Positions 14,430 through 22,035 of a DNA stretch of 28,893 nt are shown here, piece by piece; within the stretch, counting starts at the first letter, position 1; each line of letters begins with the position of its first letter. The translations under genes were made by a program, and so were the position numbers. The notes below the pieces were generated by a model. It made no database searches and was not told the origin of the DNA. It saw nothing but the letters and a program-made list of their open reading frames with translations. The DNA is from Firmicutes bacterium CAG:882 (GTDB taxonomy: Bacteria; Bacillota; Clostridia; Lachnospirales; Lachnospiraceae), in the NCBI GenBank assembly GCA_000435595.1, contig FR895367.1, positions 4,772-33,664 of the forward strand, read 5' to 3'.

Positions 14430-15998
14430 TTATATTTCACTGTCATGTATGTTCCTAAAAATTATGTTCGTTATCGTGAACGGCAGTGCATTGTCCTGCG
14501 AATTGGCACTTATTTCAATCTCATCACCGCCTGCCGGCTCAATCGAAAAATGTGTTCCAAGGTACTCCGCATATTCATCCTTCGCCGCGCAGTCACGGAA
14601 TATCTCGTCAAGAAAAGTCTCCATGCTCTGTCGGTCAGTCTCAAACACATACTCCTTCTTCTGACAAAGATGCACAAGAAAGGAATAGTAATCCCCGTTC
14701 TCAAAAAGCGTATCCCCGAGCACCTTTACCGCAAATTCGTTGAATGTGCGAAGGTCGAAGCTGTCACGGCGTCTGAGCATTGCAAGAAGCATCTTAATAA
14801 GTGCCGCATAATTATCCCTGATTCTCGCATCCTCAAGCTCATCGTCGTACACAATGTTCTCTACGGCAGGATTTTCAATGCGCTCCGCCTGCTCCTCCCG
14901 CTCCGGTCTGTAGGTTATCATGTCTCCGATTCTTTCAATCGGAAAGGTCTTGATAAGCTTAAGTCCCATCACCGGGCGTACCAGATTCCCGAGAAGCTCC
15001 ATATCATCCTTCTTCATGGCAAGCTCAAGTGCATTTCTAAAATCAAAGCTTGGTCTTAATCTCCCAAGCTTAGCCTTCTTGACCATCTCGTCCGCCATTA
15101 TTCCAAGCTGTGTACATGCCGACAACAGCTTAAGATGATTGTTCATTGCAATTTTAAGCTCTGTGTCAAGCTGATATATCTCACCCGTTATCTTAAGATA
15201 CGAGCCGTAATCATCATTGCCCTTGTCGCTCTCCGCCTTTCTCTGTGCCGCATCAATCAGCTCGGAGTTCTTTACAAAAAGCTTCTGCTCCTCATCAAAC
15301 CATCTGATTCCCGTGCCGAAGAACTCCTCATACGCCTCAAGTCCCGTAAAGACATCTGCTGACAGAAGTGCCATGACCTGATTTTTCTTAACCCACAGTC
15401 TGTCAACTTCCTTGTTGATTCTCCTCACGACATCGGTTCCGCCCTTAAAGTCTTTAGACTGTATCATCTTCTCAAGCAGAAGCTGTTCCACGCTTATCCT
15501 GCTCTCATCCCTGATTTCCTTAGTGTCAAGATAGAACTCAATACCCTCCGCGCTTATCGAATACCACACGCTTCCATTCTCTATTCTGCTCTCGATAAGC
15601 CGTACTCTTGATATCTTCTTTTTTCTGTCAACGGGATCAAAATAATGGAACACAAAAGGCTTGCCATCATTTTTAAGCTTATCAAAAATGTAGTCCACAA
15701 GTATGCTCATGTCACCCTGCGGCGGATTCAGCTTAAAATCACGCCTTATACATCGGTTCATGAATTCGGCATACTCAGCGTATGTCACGTCTCTCTCTTT
15801 AAAATTATTTTCCTCAATAAAAAAGCGCAGCACCGCCATAAGAATATATCCCATATCAAGACTGTCGTATATGCCCTCTTTATACCATGAAAAGGACACC
15901 TCCGACAGCTTGAAGAACGGATAATATTTCTTAAGGTTCAGCATACGCTCTCTGTGGTCTGAAATTATATCATTTACTAAAATATTCTCCTGCGGCAT
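14430..15998 (-). CDS. jetA: Wadjet JetA-like / MukF-like kleisin subunit
   Basis: The product is 522 residues. The N-terminal part is globular and helical (KLSEVSFSWYKEGIYDSLDM, then YAEYAEFMNRCIRRDFKLNP). A long helical middle follows (LLLEKMIQSKDFKGGTDVVR, HLKLLSACTQLGIMADEMVK), then a C-terminal winged-helix-like region near 400-500. This matches the kleisin role of MukF/MksF/JetA, which bridges the two SMC heads. From memory it belongs to the DUF5716 type annotated as Wadjet JetA family. The ATG at 15998 has AGAGGT eight bases upstream. A strong promoter with an 18-bp palindrome lies just before it, 22 bases after recR. The stop codon is embedded in the target duplication of the downstream MITE-like element, but the ORF is intact. 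Confidence 0.78.
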   Translation of the reverse strand: MPQENILVNDIISDHRERMLNLKKYYPFFKLSEVSFSWYKEGIYDSLDMGYILMAVLRFFIEENNFKERDVTYAEYAEFMNRCIRRDFKLNPPQGDMSILVDYIFDKLKNDGKPFVFHYFDPVDRKKKISRVRLIESRIENGSVWYSISAEGIEFYLDTKEIRDESRISVEQLLLEKMIQSKDFKGGTDVVRRINKEVDRLWVKKNQVMALLSADVFTGLEAYEEFFGTGIRWFDEEQKLFVKNSELIDAAQRKAESDKGNDDYGSYLKITGEIYQLDTELKIAMNNHLKLLSACTQLGIMADEMVKKAKLGRLRPSFDFRNALELAMKKDDMELLGNLVRPVMGLKLIKTFPIERIGDMITYRPEREEQAERIENPAVENIVYDDELEDARIRDNYAALIKMLLAMLRRRDSFDLRTFNEFAVKVLGDTLFENGDYYSFLVHLCQKKEYVFETDRQSMETFLDEIFRDCAAKDEYAEYLGTHFSIEPAGGDEIEISANSQDNALPFTITNIIFRNIHDSEI

Positions 15999-16010
15999 TC
16001 ACGATAACCT

Positions 16011-16028
16011 CTTCTATATTCATAGAAG
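16011..16028. promoter_or_regulatory. Operator-like palindrome at the jetA transcription start
   Basis: CTTCTAT-ATTC-ATAGAAG has 7-bp perfect arms. It lies two to twenty bases downstream of the jetA -10, over the predicted start site and just before the ribosome binding site. No T-run follows. A repressor site or a short leader hairpin is possible. Confidence 0.5.
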
Positions 16029-16030
16029 TT

Positions 16031-16059
16031 ATTATACCGCAAGGAAATGGGGATGGCAA
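16031..16059 (-). promoter_or_regulatory. Sigma-A-like promoter for jetABC
   Basis: On the minus strand TTGCCA (16059-16054) and a perfect TATAAT (16036-16031) are separated by 17 bases. It sits in the 83-base gap between recR and jetA, so the jet-like genes can be expressed apart from the dnaX-recR run. Confidence 0.7.
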
Positions 16060-16081
16060 GCGGTTGTAAGGTTAATTCCCT

Positions 16082-16678
16082 TTACAAAAGCGTCCTTCCC
16101 TCAAGTGCACGAAGCAGTGTTATCTCGTCAATATTTTCCAAATCTCCTCCGACCGGCACACCGCTTGCTATTCGGCTCACCTTGATTCCCGTAGGTTTCA
16201 CAAGCTTGCTTATGTACATCGCCGTGGTCTCACCTTCAAGGCTTGAATTGGTTGCTATAATCACCTCATCCACATCATCCTCAAGCCGCTTCATAAGCTC
16301 CTTTAACTTGATGTCGTTAGGTCCTATACCCAGCATCGGCGAGATTGCTCCGTGAAGCACATGGTACACGCCGTCATATTTCTGCGTCTTTTCATAGGCA
16401 GCCATGTCCCTTGTGTTCTCCACAACCATAATCACACGATGATTGCGGTTAGGATTGCGGCATATAGGACAGAGCTCCTCATCCGTCAGCGTGTAACAGC
16501 AGCTACAGTATCTTACATTCGTCTTGGCGTTCACTATTGCCGATGACAGGCTCTCAACCTGCTCACGCGGCATACCTATAATGTGAAATGCAAGTCTCTG
16601 TGCCGACTTAGCTCCTATGCCGGGAAGCCTTGAAAGCTCCTCAATAAGCTTGTTTATCTGACTTCCATAGTACTCCAT
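16082..16678 (-). CDS. recR: Recombination protein RecR
   Basis: The product is 198 residues, full length for RecR. It helps load RecA at gapped DNA as part of the RecFOR pathway. An N-terminal helix-hairpin-helix (LSRLPGIGAKSAQRLAFHI) is followed by a C4 zinc finger (Cys58, Cys61, Cys70, Cys73 in YCSCCYTLTDEELCPIC), then a Toprim domain (VIMVVENTRDMAAYE and IIATNSSLEGETTAMYI) and the conserved C-terminal SRIASGVPVGGDLE. The start overlaps the ybaB stop as TAATG, which indicates translational coupling. This dnaX-ybaB-recR order is standard in Firmicutes. Confidence 0.97.
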   Translation of the reverse strand: MEYYGSQINKLIEELSRLPGIGAKSAQRLAFHIIGMPREQVESLSSAIVNAKTNVRYCSCCYTLTDEELCPICRNPNRNHRVIMVVENTRDMAAYEKTQKYDGVYHVLHGAISPMLGIGPNDIKLKELMKRLEDDVDEVIIATNSSLEGETTAMYISKLVKPTGIKVSRIASGVPVGGDLENIDEITLLRALEGRTLL

Positions 16679-17034
16679 TAGAATGGGAAGCCTCCTCCAA
16701 GACCGCCGAGTCCTCCTGTAATCTTAGCCATGGACTCCTGTGAAAGCTCCTCAATCTGTCTGAGTGCCTCATTTGTAGCCGCCATAATCATATCCTCTAA
16801 CATCTCAATATCATCTGTATCAACTGCCTCAGGGTCAATCTTAACCTTCGTAACCTCTTTCTTGCCGGATACGGTAACGGATACTGCTCCGCCGCCTGCA
16901 GATGCAGTGATTTCCTTCTCCTCAAGCTCCTTGGTTGTCTCCTCCATCTGACGCTGCATTCTCTGTGCCTGCTTCATCAGATTGTTCATATTGCCGGGCA
17001 TTGCGCCTCCCGGAAAGCCTCCTCTTTTTGCCAT
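16678..17034 (-). CDS. ybaB: YbaB/EbfC nucleoid-associated protein
   Basis: The product is 118 residues. The Gly/Met-rich opening (MAKRGGFPGGAMPGNMNNLM) leads into the family helix KQAQRMQRQMEETTKELEEK. The middle ITASAGGGAVSVTVSGKKEV and the C-terminal MIMAATNEALRQIEELSQE are diagnostic of the YbaB/EbfC fold, a homodimeric DNA-binding protein of the nucleoid. The end is a flexible Gly-rich tail. The ATG follows AAAGGAGA. It sits between dnaX and recR as in most Firmicutes, and its stop overlaps the recR start. Confidence 0.95.
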   Translation of the reverse strand: MAKRGGFPGGAMPGNMNNLMKQAQRMQRQMEETTKELEEKEITASAGGGAVSVTVSGKKEVTKVKIDPEAVDTDDIEMLEDMIMAATNEALRQIEELSQESMAKITGGLGGLGGGFPF

Positions 17035-17065
17035 AACGGTCTCCTTTAATTTCTTACTTTTATTT

Positions 17066-17095
17066 ATTATAAAACCAACAAAAATATAATGTCTA
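17066..17095 (-). promoter_or_regulatory. Possible internal promoter for ybaB-recR
   Basis: On the minus strand TAGACA (17095-17090) and TATAAT (17071-17066) are separated by 18 bases within the 95-base dnaX-ybaB gap. The -35 matches 5 of 6 and the -10 is perfect. The surrounding sequence is A/T-rich, so chance is possible. Confidence 0.45.
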
Positions 17096-17129
17096 TACTC
17101 TGTAAATTGGCTTTATCTGCACTGAAATA

Positions 17130-18737
17130 TTAAAAATCCTCTTCCTCGATATTCATTCTGCACAAATCCTCAAGAGTGTCATAATCCTGTGATGCATCCG
17201 CACCGTTCTCAAGACGTATAACCTCAATCTCCATATCAAGTCCCGTCTTGTCTGCTATTACCTTCTTTATCGTCTGAATATTCTCAGGTGTCGATACCAT
17301 CGAGTAATAGGTATCGTTATCATATATCAGCTGGAGCTTATTTCCCCCGCCGTTTGCCTTGGTAGTATAGTGTTCAAGAATAGGCTTGAGTGACATCGCA
17401 AGCCCGTTGCAGATACCACGCCAGTTCTGAATCACCGCGGTTATATCCTCCGAACGTGCCGGCTTGACCGTGCGCGCTTTCGGCACCGCATCTGCCGATA
17501 CCTCCTGATTGACCGTGCCCGCCATACCTCCTGCCGATGCCATATTGCCGCCGGCTGCCACAGCTCTTGCCGCCGCCTCAAGCCCTGTCTCCATCTGCCT
17601 TTCAAGCACTTTTATTCGGTCAAGCACCGAATCCAACCCCTTATCCATAGCCGGACGGGTGAGCTTGATGAGTGCAACCTCAACCATAACCCTCTTCTGG
17701 CTTGAATTCTTAAGCTGTCCTGACAGCTCTGAAAACACTCTTATATAGCGCATTATTCCGTTCAGATCGGTCAATGCGGCATCTTCTTTTAAAATCTTAA
17801 TATTCTCCTCCGACATTTCGAGAACATCAGATGCATCCGCAGCCGACTGTAACAGCATAAGATTACGCAGATACCATGTGAAATCGTTCACAAACTGGCT
17901 TAAATCTCTTCCGTCAATTATTATCTGCTCAAGCTTATGAATGAGACCGATTGCGTCGCCCTCAATCACTCCCCTGAAAAAATCCGAAAACACTTCCGTG
18001 TCAACCGCACCTAATACATCCAGGACATTCTCGTATTTTAACTCCTGTCCCATGTAAAAGGCAAGGCACTGATCAAGAAGGCTCAATGCATCTCTCATTG
18101 AACCGTCAGCCGCCTTTGCGACATACCTGAGTGCTCTCTCATCAGCCGTTATCCCCTCAGCCTTCATCAGCTCTGAAAGCCTTGAACTAATAGTATCTAT
18201 TGAGATACGTTTAAAATCATACCTCTGACATCTTGAGAGAATGGTTATCGGAATCTTGTGTGCCTCCGTTGTTGCAAGAATGAAGATAACATATGCCGGC
18301 GGTTCCTCCAGCGTCTTTAAAAGAGCATTGAACGCACCTATTGAGAGCATATGCACCTCATCGATTATATATACCTTGAACCTTCCCTGCGTAGGCGGAT
18401 AGGCAACCTCCTCCTTAATCTCACGGATGTTGTCAACACCGTTGTTCGACGCGGCATCAATCTCTATTACATTCATGCTCGCTCCCGCTGCAACGGCACG
18501 GCACACCTCGCACTCCCCGCACGGATTTCCGTCGACGGGGTTGGCGCAGTTGACCGCCTTCGCAAAAATCTTGGCAACCGACGTCTTACCTGTACCTCTC
18601 GTTCCGCAGAAGAGATAAGCATGACCTATTCTGTCATTCTTTATCTGATTCTTTAGGGTGGTCACAATGTGATCCTGTCCCTTAACCTCATCGAAGGTCG
18701 CCGGTCTCCATTTTCTGTATAAAGCTGTATATGACAT
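17130..18737 (-). CDS. dnaX: DNA polymerase III subunit gamma/tau
   Basis: The product is 535 residues. It is the clamp-loader ATPase that joins the polymerase cores and loads the sliding clamp. It opens MSYTALYRKWRPATFDEVKG, as nearly all DnaX do. The AAA+ domain has Walker A GTRGTGKT (45-52), a zinc module (Cys64, Cys73, Cys76, Cys79), Walker B YIIDEVHMLS (about 123-132), sensor 1 FILATTEAHKIP and the arginine-finger region ILSRCQRYDF. Residues beyond about 370 form a variable tau-like tail. I saw no obvious slippery site for a shorter gamma form. It starts 21 bases after pfkA, so the two are probably cotranscribed. Confidence 0.97.
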   Translation of the reverse strand: MSYTALYRKWRPATFDEVKGQDHIVTTLKNQIKNDRIGHAYLFCGTRGTGKTSVAKIFAKAVNCANPVDGNPCGECEVCRAVAAGASMNVIEIDAASNNGVDNIREIKEEVAYPPTQGRFKVYIIDEVHMLSIGAFNALLKTLEEPPAYVIFILATTEAHKIPITILSRCQRYDFKRISIDTISSRLSELMKAEGITADERALRYVAKAADGSMRDALSLLDQCLAFYMGQELKYENVLDVLGAVDTEVFSDFFRGVIEGDAIGLIHKLEQIIIDGRDLSQFVNDFTWYLRNLMLLQSAADASDVLEMSEENIKILKEDAALTDLNGIMRYIRVFSELSGQLKNSSQKRVMVEVALIKLTRPAMDKGLDSVLDRIKVLERQMETGLEAAARAVAAGGNMASAGGMAGTVNQEVSADAVPKARTVKPARSEDITAVIQNWRGICNGLAMSLKPILEHYTTKANGGGNKLQLIYDNDTYYSMVSTPENIQTIKKVIADKTGLDMEIEVIRLENGADASQDYDTLEDLCRMNIEEEDF

Positions 18738-18758
18738 AAATATCTCCCGAATAAAAGG

Positions 18759-19832
18759 TTAATCTCCGAAGCTTATTCCGAGCAGCTTCGCCTCGTTAAT
18801 AATGGACGCACCCGGGTCAACCATCTTGAGCTTGCCTGCAACATCCGCAAGAGGAACCTTGACAATCTCTCCGTTCCTTATTCCGACCATATAGCCGTAT
18901 TCCTTGTTAAGAATAAGCCCTGCTGCCGCAGCACCGAGTCTTGATGCCAGCACTCTGTCGTAAGGGCACGGACTTCCGCCTCTCTGTGTATGTCCCGGAA
19001 CCGTAATTCTGACCTCCTGGCCTGTAAGCTCCTGAATCTCACTTCCAATCTTATAGGATACGGACGGATAAGGGTTGTCCTTAAGCTTCTGCTTCAATTC
19101 TTTTTTAGGAAGTGCAGCATCCTCCTTGGATATCGCGCCCTCCGCTACCGCAAGTATCGAGAAATTCTTTCCTGCCTTGGTTCTTCTGTTAAGTGCTGCC
19201 ACAACAGACTTGATATCATAAGGAATCTCAGGTATGAGAATAATGTCTGCACCTCCTGCAATACCTGCATGAAGCGTAAGCCATCCCACCTTATGTCCCA
19301 TAACCTCAACGATAAACACTCTTCCGTGAGATGAGGCGGTGGTATGAATGCAGTCTATTGCATTCGTTGCAATATTGACGGCACTCTGAAAGCCGAATGT
19401 CATATCTGTTCCCCAAAGATCGTTATCTATTGTCTTTGGAAGTGTCACAACATTAAGCCCCTCCTCTCTCAAAAGGTTAGCGGTCTTATGGGTTCCGTTG
19501 CCTCCTAAGATTACAAGACAGTCAAGATTAAGAAGCTTATAATTCTTCTTCATCTCCTCAACCTTATCAAGCCCGTTGTCGTCAGGTACACGCATAAGTT
19601 TGAATGGCTGTCTGGAGCTTCCGATTATTGTGCCGCCCTCTGTGAGAATTCCTGAAAAATCACTTTTTTTCATGACCCTGAAATCACCGTATATAAGTCC
19701 CTTATAGCCTTCTTCAAATCCGATAATCTCTACATCTTCCACAGCTCTGTAAAGAGACTTCGCAACACCCCGCATCGCGGCATTAAGTGCCTGACAATCC
19801 CCGCCGCTGGTAAGCATACCAACCTTCAACAT
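18759..19832 (-). CDS. pfkA: 6-phosphofructokinase
   Basis: The product is 357 residues. It phosphorylates fructose 6-phosphate to fructose 1,6-bisphosphate in glycolysis. Visible motifs are GGDCQALNAAMRG (10-22), GGNGT (110-114), the catalytic PKTIDND (132-138), IVEVMGHKVGWL and PGHTQRGGSP. It is of the clostridial/actinobacterial group III type. Gly113, at the position equivalent to E. coli Gly104, suggests ATP as phosphoryl donor. Lys133 before TIDND is shared with pyrophosphate-using enzymes, so the donor is not certain. The start at 19832 is chosen because AAGGAAGG lies before this ATG; a longer reading from an upstream TTG would translate the binding site. A promoter and a leader hairpin lie upstream; dnaX follows. 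Confidence 0.93.
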   Translation of the reverse strand: MLKVGMLTSGGDCQALNAAMRGVAKSLYRAVEDVEIIGFEEGYKGLIYGDFRVMKKSDFSGILTEGGTIIGSSRQPFKLMRVPDDNGLDKVEEMKKNYKLLNLDCLVILGGNGTHKTANLLREEGLNVVTLPKTIDNDLWGTDMTFGFQSAVNIATNAIDCIHTTASSHGRVFIVEVMGHKVGWLTLHAGIAGGADIILIPEIPYDIKSVVAALNRRTKAGKNFSILAVAEGAISKEDAALPKKELKQKLKDNPYPSVSYKIGSEIQELTGQEVRITVPGHTQRGGSPCPYDRVLASRLGAAAAGLILNKEYGYMVGIRNGEIVKVPLADVAGKLKMVDPGASIINEAKLLGISFGD

Positions 19833-19882
19833 AAGCGTAACCTTCCTTTCGCGTGTTAATAACAATTACAAAATCGCCATGT

Positions 19883-19910
19883 TGAGTAACTTATATATAA
19901 AAGTTACTCA
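19883..19910. promoter_or_regulatory. Leader hairpin upstream of pfkA
   Basis: Ten-base arms TGAGTAACTT (19883-19892) and AAGTTACTCA (19901-19910) enclose an eight-base A/T loop. It lies between the pfkA promoter and start codon, in the transcript leader. No T-run follows on the minus strand. It may be an operator or an RNA-stability element. Confidence 0.55.
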
Positions 19911-19962
19911 GCTGTGTATGTCCATCCACAATTTTGCAATATCTGATTTAATAACGTGATTT

Positions 19963-19991
19963 ATTATACATTATTTCTTGAATTTAAGCAA
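19963..19991 (-). promoter_or_regulatory. Promoter of the pfkA-dnaX run
   Basis: On the minus strand TTGCTT (19991-19986) and TATAAT preceded by TG (19968-19963) are 17 bases apart. The extended -10 is strong. The -35 begins only a few bases after the beta-galactosidase stop. Confidence 0.6.
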
Positions 19992-19994
19992 TTA

Positions 19995-22001
19995 TTAAAC
20001 TTTTTCATCAATGTGTTTTTTAATGCAGTATGCACCATATCCTTCAATCCTGCCGTCAAAGACTTCACCCGTGAGCATATTGGTTCCGGTTATTTCTGTC
20101 TCACATGCAGTCCGGTTGTGGTTTAACAGGAACATACAGCCGTCGGCACGCTTCACAAGCTCCACACCCTCCGGAAGCTCGGTTGTCGTGATGCCGCACC
20201 CCTCTGAAATATATTTTACAAAAGTTTTTAAGGTATTCCCATCCATATCACAGCCGGCATAATATACTTTTCCCCTGCCGTATTCGTTGACCGTGATTGC
20301 AGCCTTGCCCTTATAATAGTCCTCCGCATAGCATGCAAGCACCTTCGCACCCTTTGGTTCAATAATATCGCACCAGAGTCTGCCCGTGGCTGAATCTTCA
20401 TCCGCCGCAATACCGCATCCGTCCGCAAAAATATCTCCTTCAAGCTTCACCCTGCCGTCCGGGGTCGAAAATTCGGACACCTCTATTCCCGCAAGCTTTG
20501 CAAATGCACCCGGAACCGTTGTGGCTCTCATATTGTTGTAATAATCCCTCGTACCGCTCCTGTAAGTGAGCACCAGCGTTCCGCCATTCTCAACATACTC
20601 TTCAAGCTTCTTTATCTCCCTGCCTGTGACAACATTATGTGCCGGCATATATACGACCTTATATTTTGAAAAATCACTGTCCGATACGGCCGCCGTCACA
20701 TTCAGGTCTGAATTGGCTTTATAATAGGCATACAGAAGATCTCTGTAGTCAAATCCAGCCTTGTGACGCTTGATTTCATGTGACCACACATCGTCATACG
20801 ACTTATATATAAGTGCCTCATAGTCACCGGATACACCGGCTATATGCTCCTCAAGCTTTTTAAGCTCCTCTCCGGTCTGCTTAATCTCATAAAAGCGTCT
20901 GCGCGGAATTCCATCATGGTCGAGCACGCCGTACCAGTACTGCTCCATTCCGAACAGTGCCGTCCTGAAGCGGAAATACACAACACCCTCACAGCCATGG
21001 GCAACCGCCTGATAAGCCCATAGCCTTAGCTGTCCCGGCTTAGGTGTCTTTCCGACGACATCCCATCCGCACGGTCCCGCCTGTTCCTCCATAACGACAA
21101 AATTTTTATTCTTTATACCCCTCATATTCTCATGTGCCATAGAGACATATTGATATTCAGAACCTCCCCACTGGTTGTCCGGATAATTGTCCCACGCCAC
21201 ATAGTCTAAGTCCCTGCCAAGCTTATAATAATCAATGTCGGAAAAATGCCCCATGAAATTGTGCGTTATTGGTAAATCGCTGTATTTTCTTATTATATCA
21301 ACCTGCATTCTCTGATATTTTACCCACGAATCAGATGCAAATCGTCTGTATTCAAGGTCAAGACTCGGATTATGTGCAAAATTAGGGTAATTTTCACCCT
21401 CACATGAATTATAAGCCGGAAGAATCACATCCTCAAACGAATCATAGTCAAGACTCCAGAACACATTACCCCAGGTCTTATTGAGTGAATCTATATCCTC
21501 ATATCTTTTTTTGAGCCATTTTGCAAATGCACGACGGCAATTTTCACAATAACATCTTGTGCTCGCATGACACCCGAACTCATTATCAATCTGCCATCCT
21601 ATCACATTCCTGTTACCGGCAAAATGCTTGACCATCTTTTTTACAATTACCGCCGACTTTTCAATGTAATCACGGCTGTTCGCACAGCACTCCCTTCTTG
21701 AACCCCACGCACGCACACGCCCGTACCTGTCGCGCTGCAATACATCGTATCTGTCTGCAAGCCACTTCGGAGGTGCCGCAGTCGGTGTTCCGAGAATAAC
21801 CTTGATTCCCTTAGACGCAAGAACCTCTACAGCATCGTCGAGAATCGAAAAATCGAACTTTCCCTCCTCCTTCTCGAACAGCTTCCAGTCAAATTCTCCC
21901 ATCCTGACGGTGTTAAAGCCGCCCTCCTTCATAAGCTCCGCCTGATGTTCCCACTCACTTCTGTCCCAATGCTCCGGATAATAATCCACCCCGTAAATCA
22001 T
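19995..22001 (-). CDS. GH42 beta-galactosidase
   Basis: The product is 668 residues, typical for GH42. It has no signal peptide, so it should act on imported galactosides in the cytoplasm. The TIM-barrel opens GVDYYPEHWDRSEWEHQAEL. The acid/base is Glu141 in WQIDNEFGCH and the nucleophile is Glu305 in VVMEEQAGPCGW. Cys106, Cys150, Cys152 and Cys155 form the usual GH42 zinc cluster. A trimerisation domain (VYMPAHNVVTGREIKKLEEY) and a C-terminal beta-domain ending GYGAYCIKKHI complete the family layout. GGAGGTG precedes the ATG. Upstream, after only 34 bases, lies the remnant of a P-type ATPase; no separate promoter is evident in that gap. Substrate is probably a beta-galactoside or galacto-oligosaccharide; alpha-L-arabinosidase activity occurs in the family. 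Confidence 0.93.
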   Translation of the reverse strand: MIYGVDYYPEHWDRSEWEHQAELMKEGGFNTVRMGEFDWKLFEKEEGKFDFSILDDAVEVLASKGIKVILGTPTAAPPKWLADRYDVLQRDRYGRVRAWGSRRECCANSRDYIEKSAVIVKKMVKHFAGNRNVIGWQIDNEFGCHASTRCYCENCRRAFAKWLKKRYEDIDSLNKTWGNVFWSLDYDSFEDVILPAYNSCEGENYPNFAHNPSLDLEYRRFASDSWVKYQRMQVDIIRKYSDLPITHNFMGHFSDIDYYKLGRDLDYVAWDNYPDNQWGGSEYQYVSMAHENMRGIKNKNFVVMEEQAGPCGWDVVGKTPKPGQLRLWAYQAVAHGCEGVVYFRFRTALFGMEQYWYGVLDHDGIPRRRFYEIKQTGEELKKLEEHIAGVSGDYEALIYKSYDDVWSHEIKRHKAGFDYRDLLYAYYKANSDLNVTAAVSDSDFSKYKVVYMPAHNVVTGREIKKLEEYVENGGTLVLTYRSGTRDYYNNMRATTVPGAFAKLAGIEVSEFSTPDGRVKLEGDIFADGCGIAADEDSATGRLWCDIIEPKGAKVLACYAEDYYKGKAAITVNEYGRGKVYYAGCDMDGNTLKTFVKYISEGCGITTTELPEGVELVKRADGCMFLLNHNRTACETEITGTNMLTGEVFDGRIEGYGAYCIKKHIDEKV

Positions 22002-22035
22002 GCCGCACCTCCATTATATTTTTCACATATTCCCA

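Noticed and set aside
14334..15059. Plus-strand ORF (241 codons) over the jetA end and the 202-bp element
   Set aside because: It is antisense to jetA and begins inside the mobile element; no ribosome binding site and a Cys/Arg/Leu-rich shadow composition.
17130..18737. Programmed frameshift in dnaX
   Set aside because: No A-rich slippery heptamer with a following hairpin was seen by eye.
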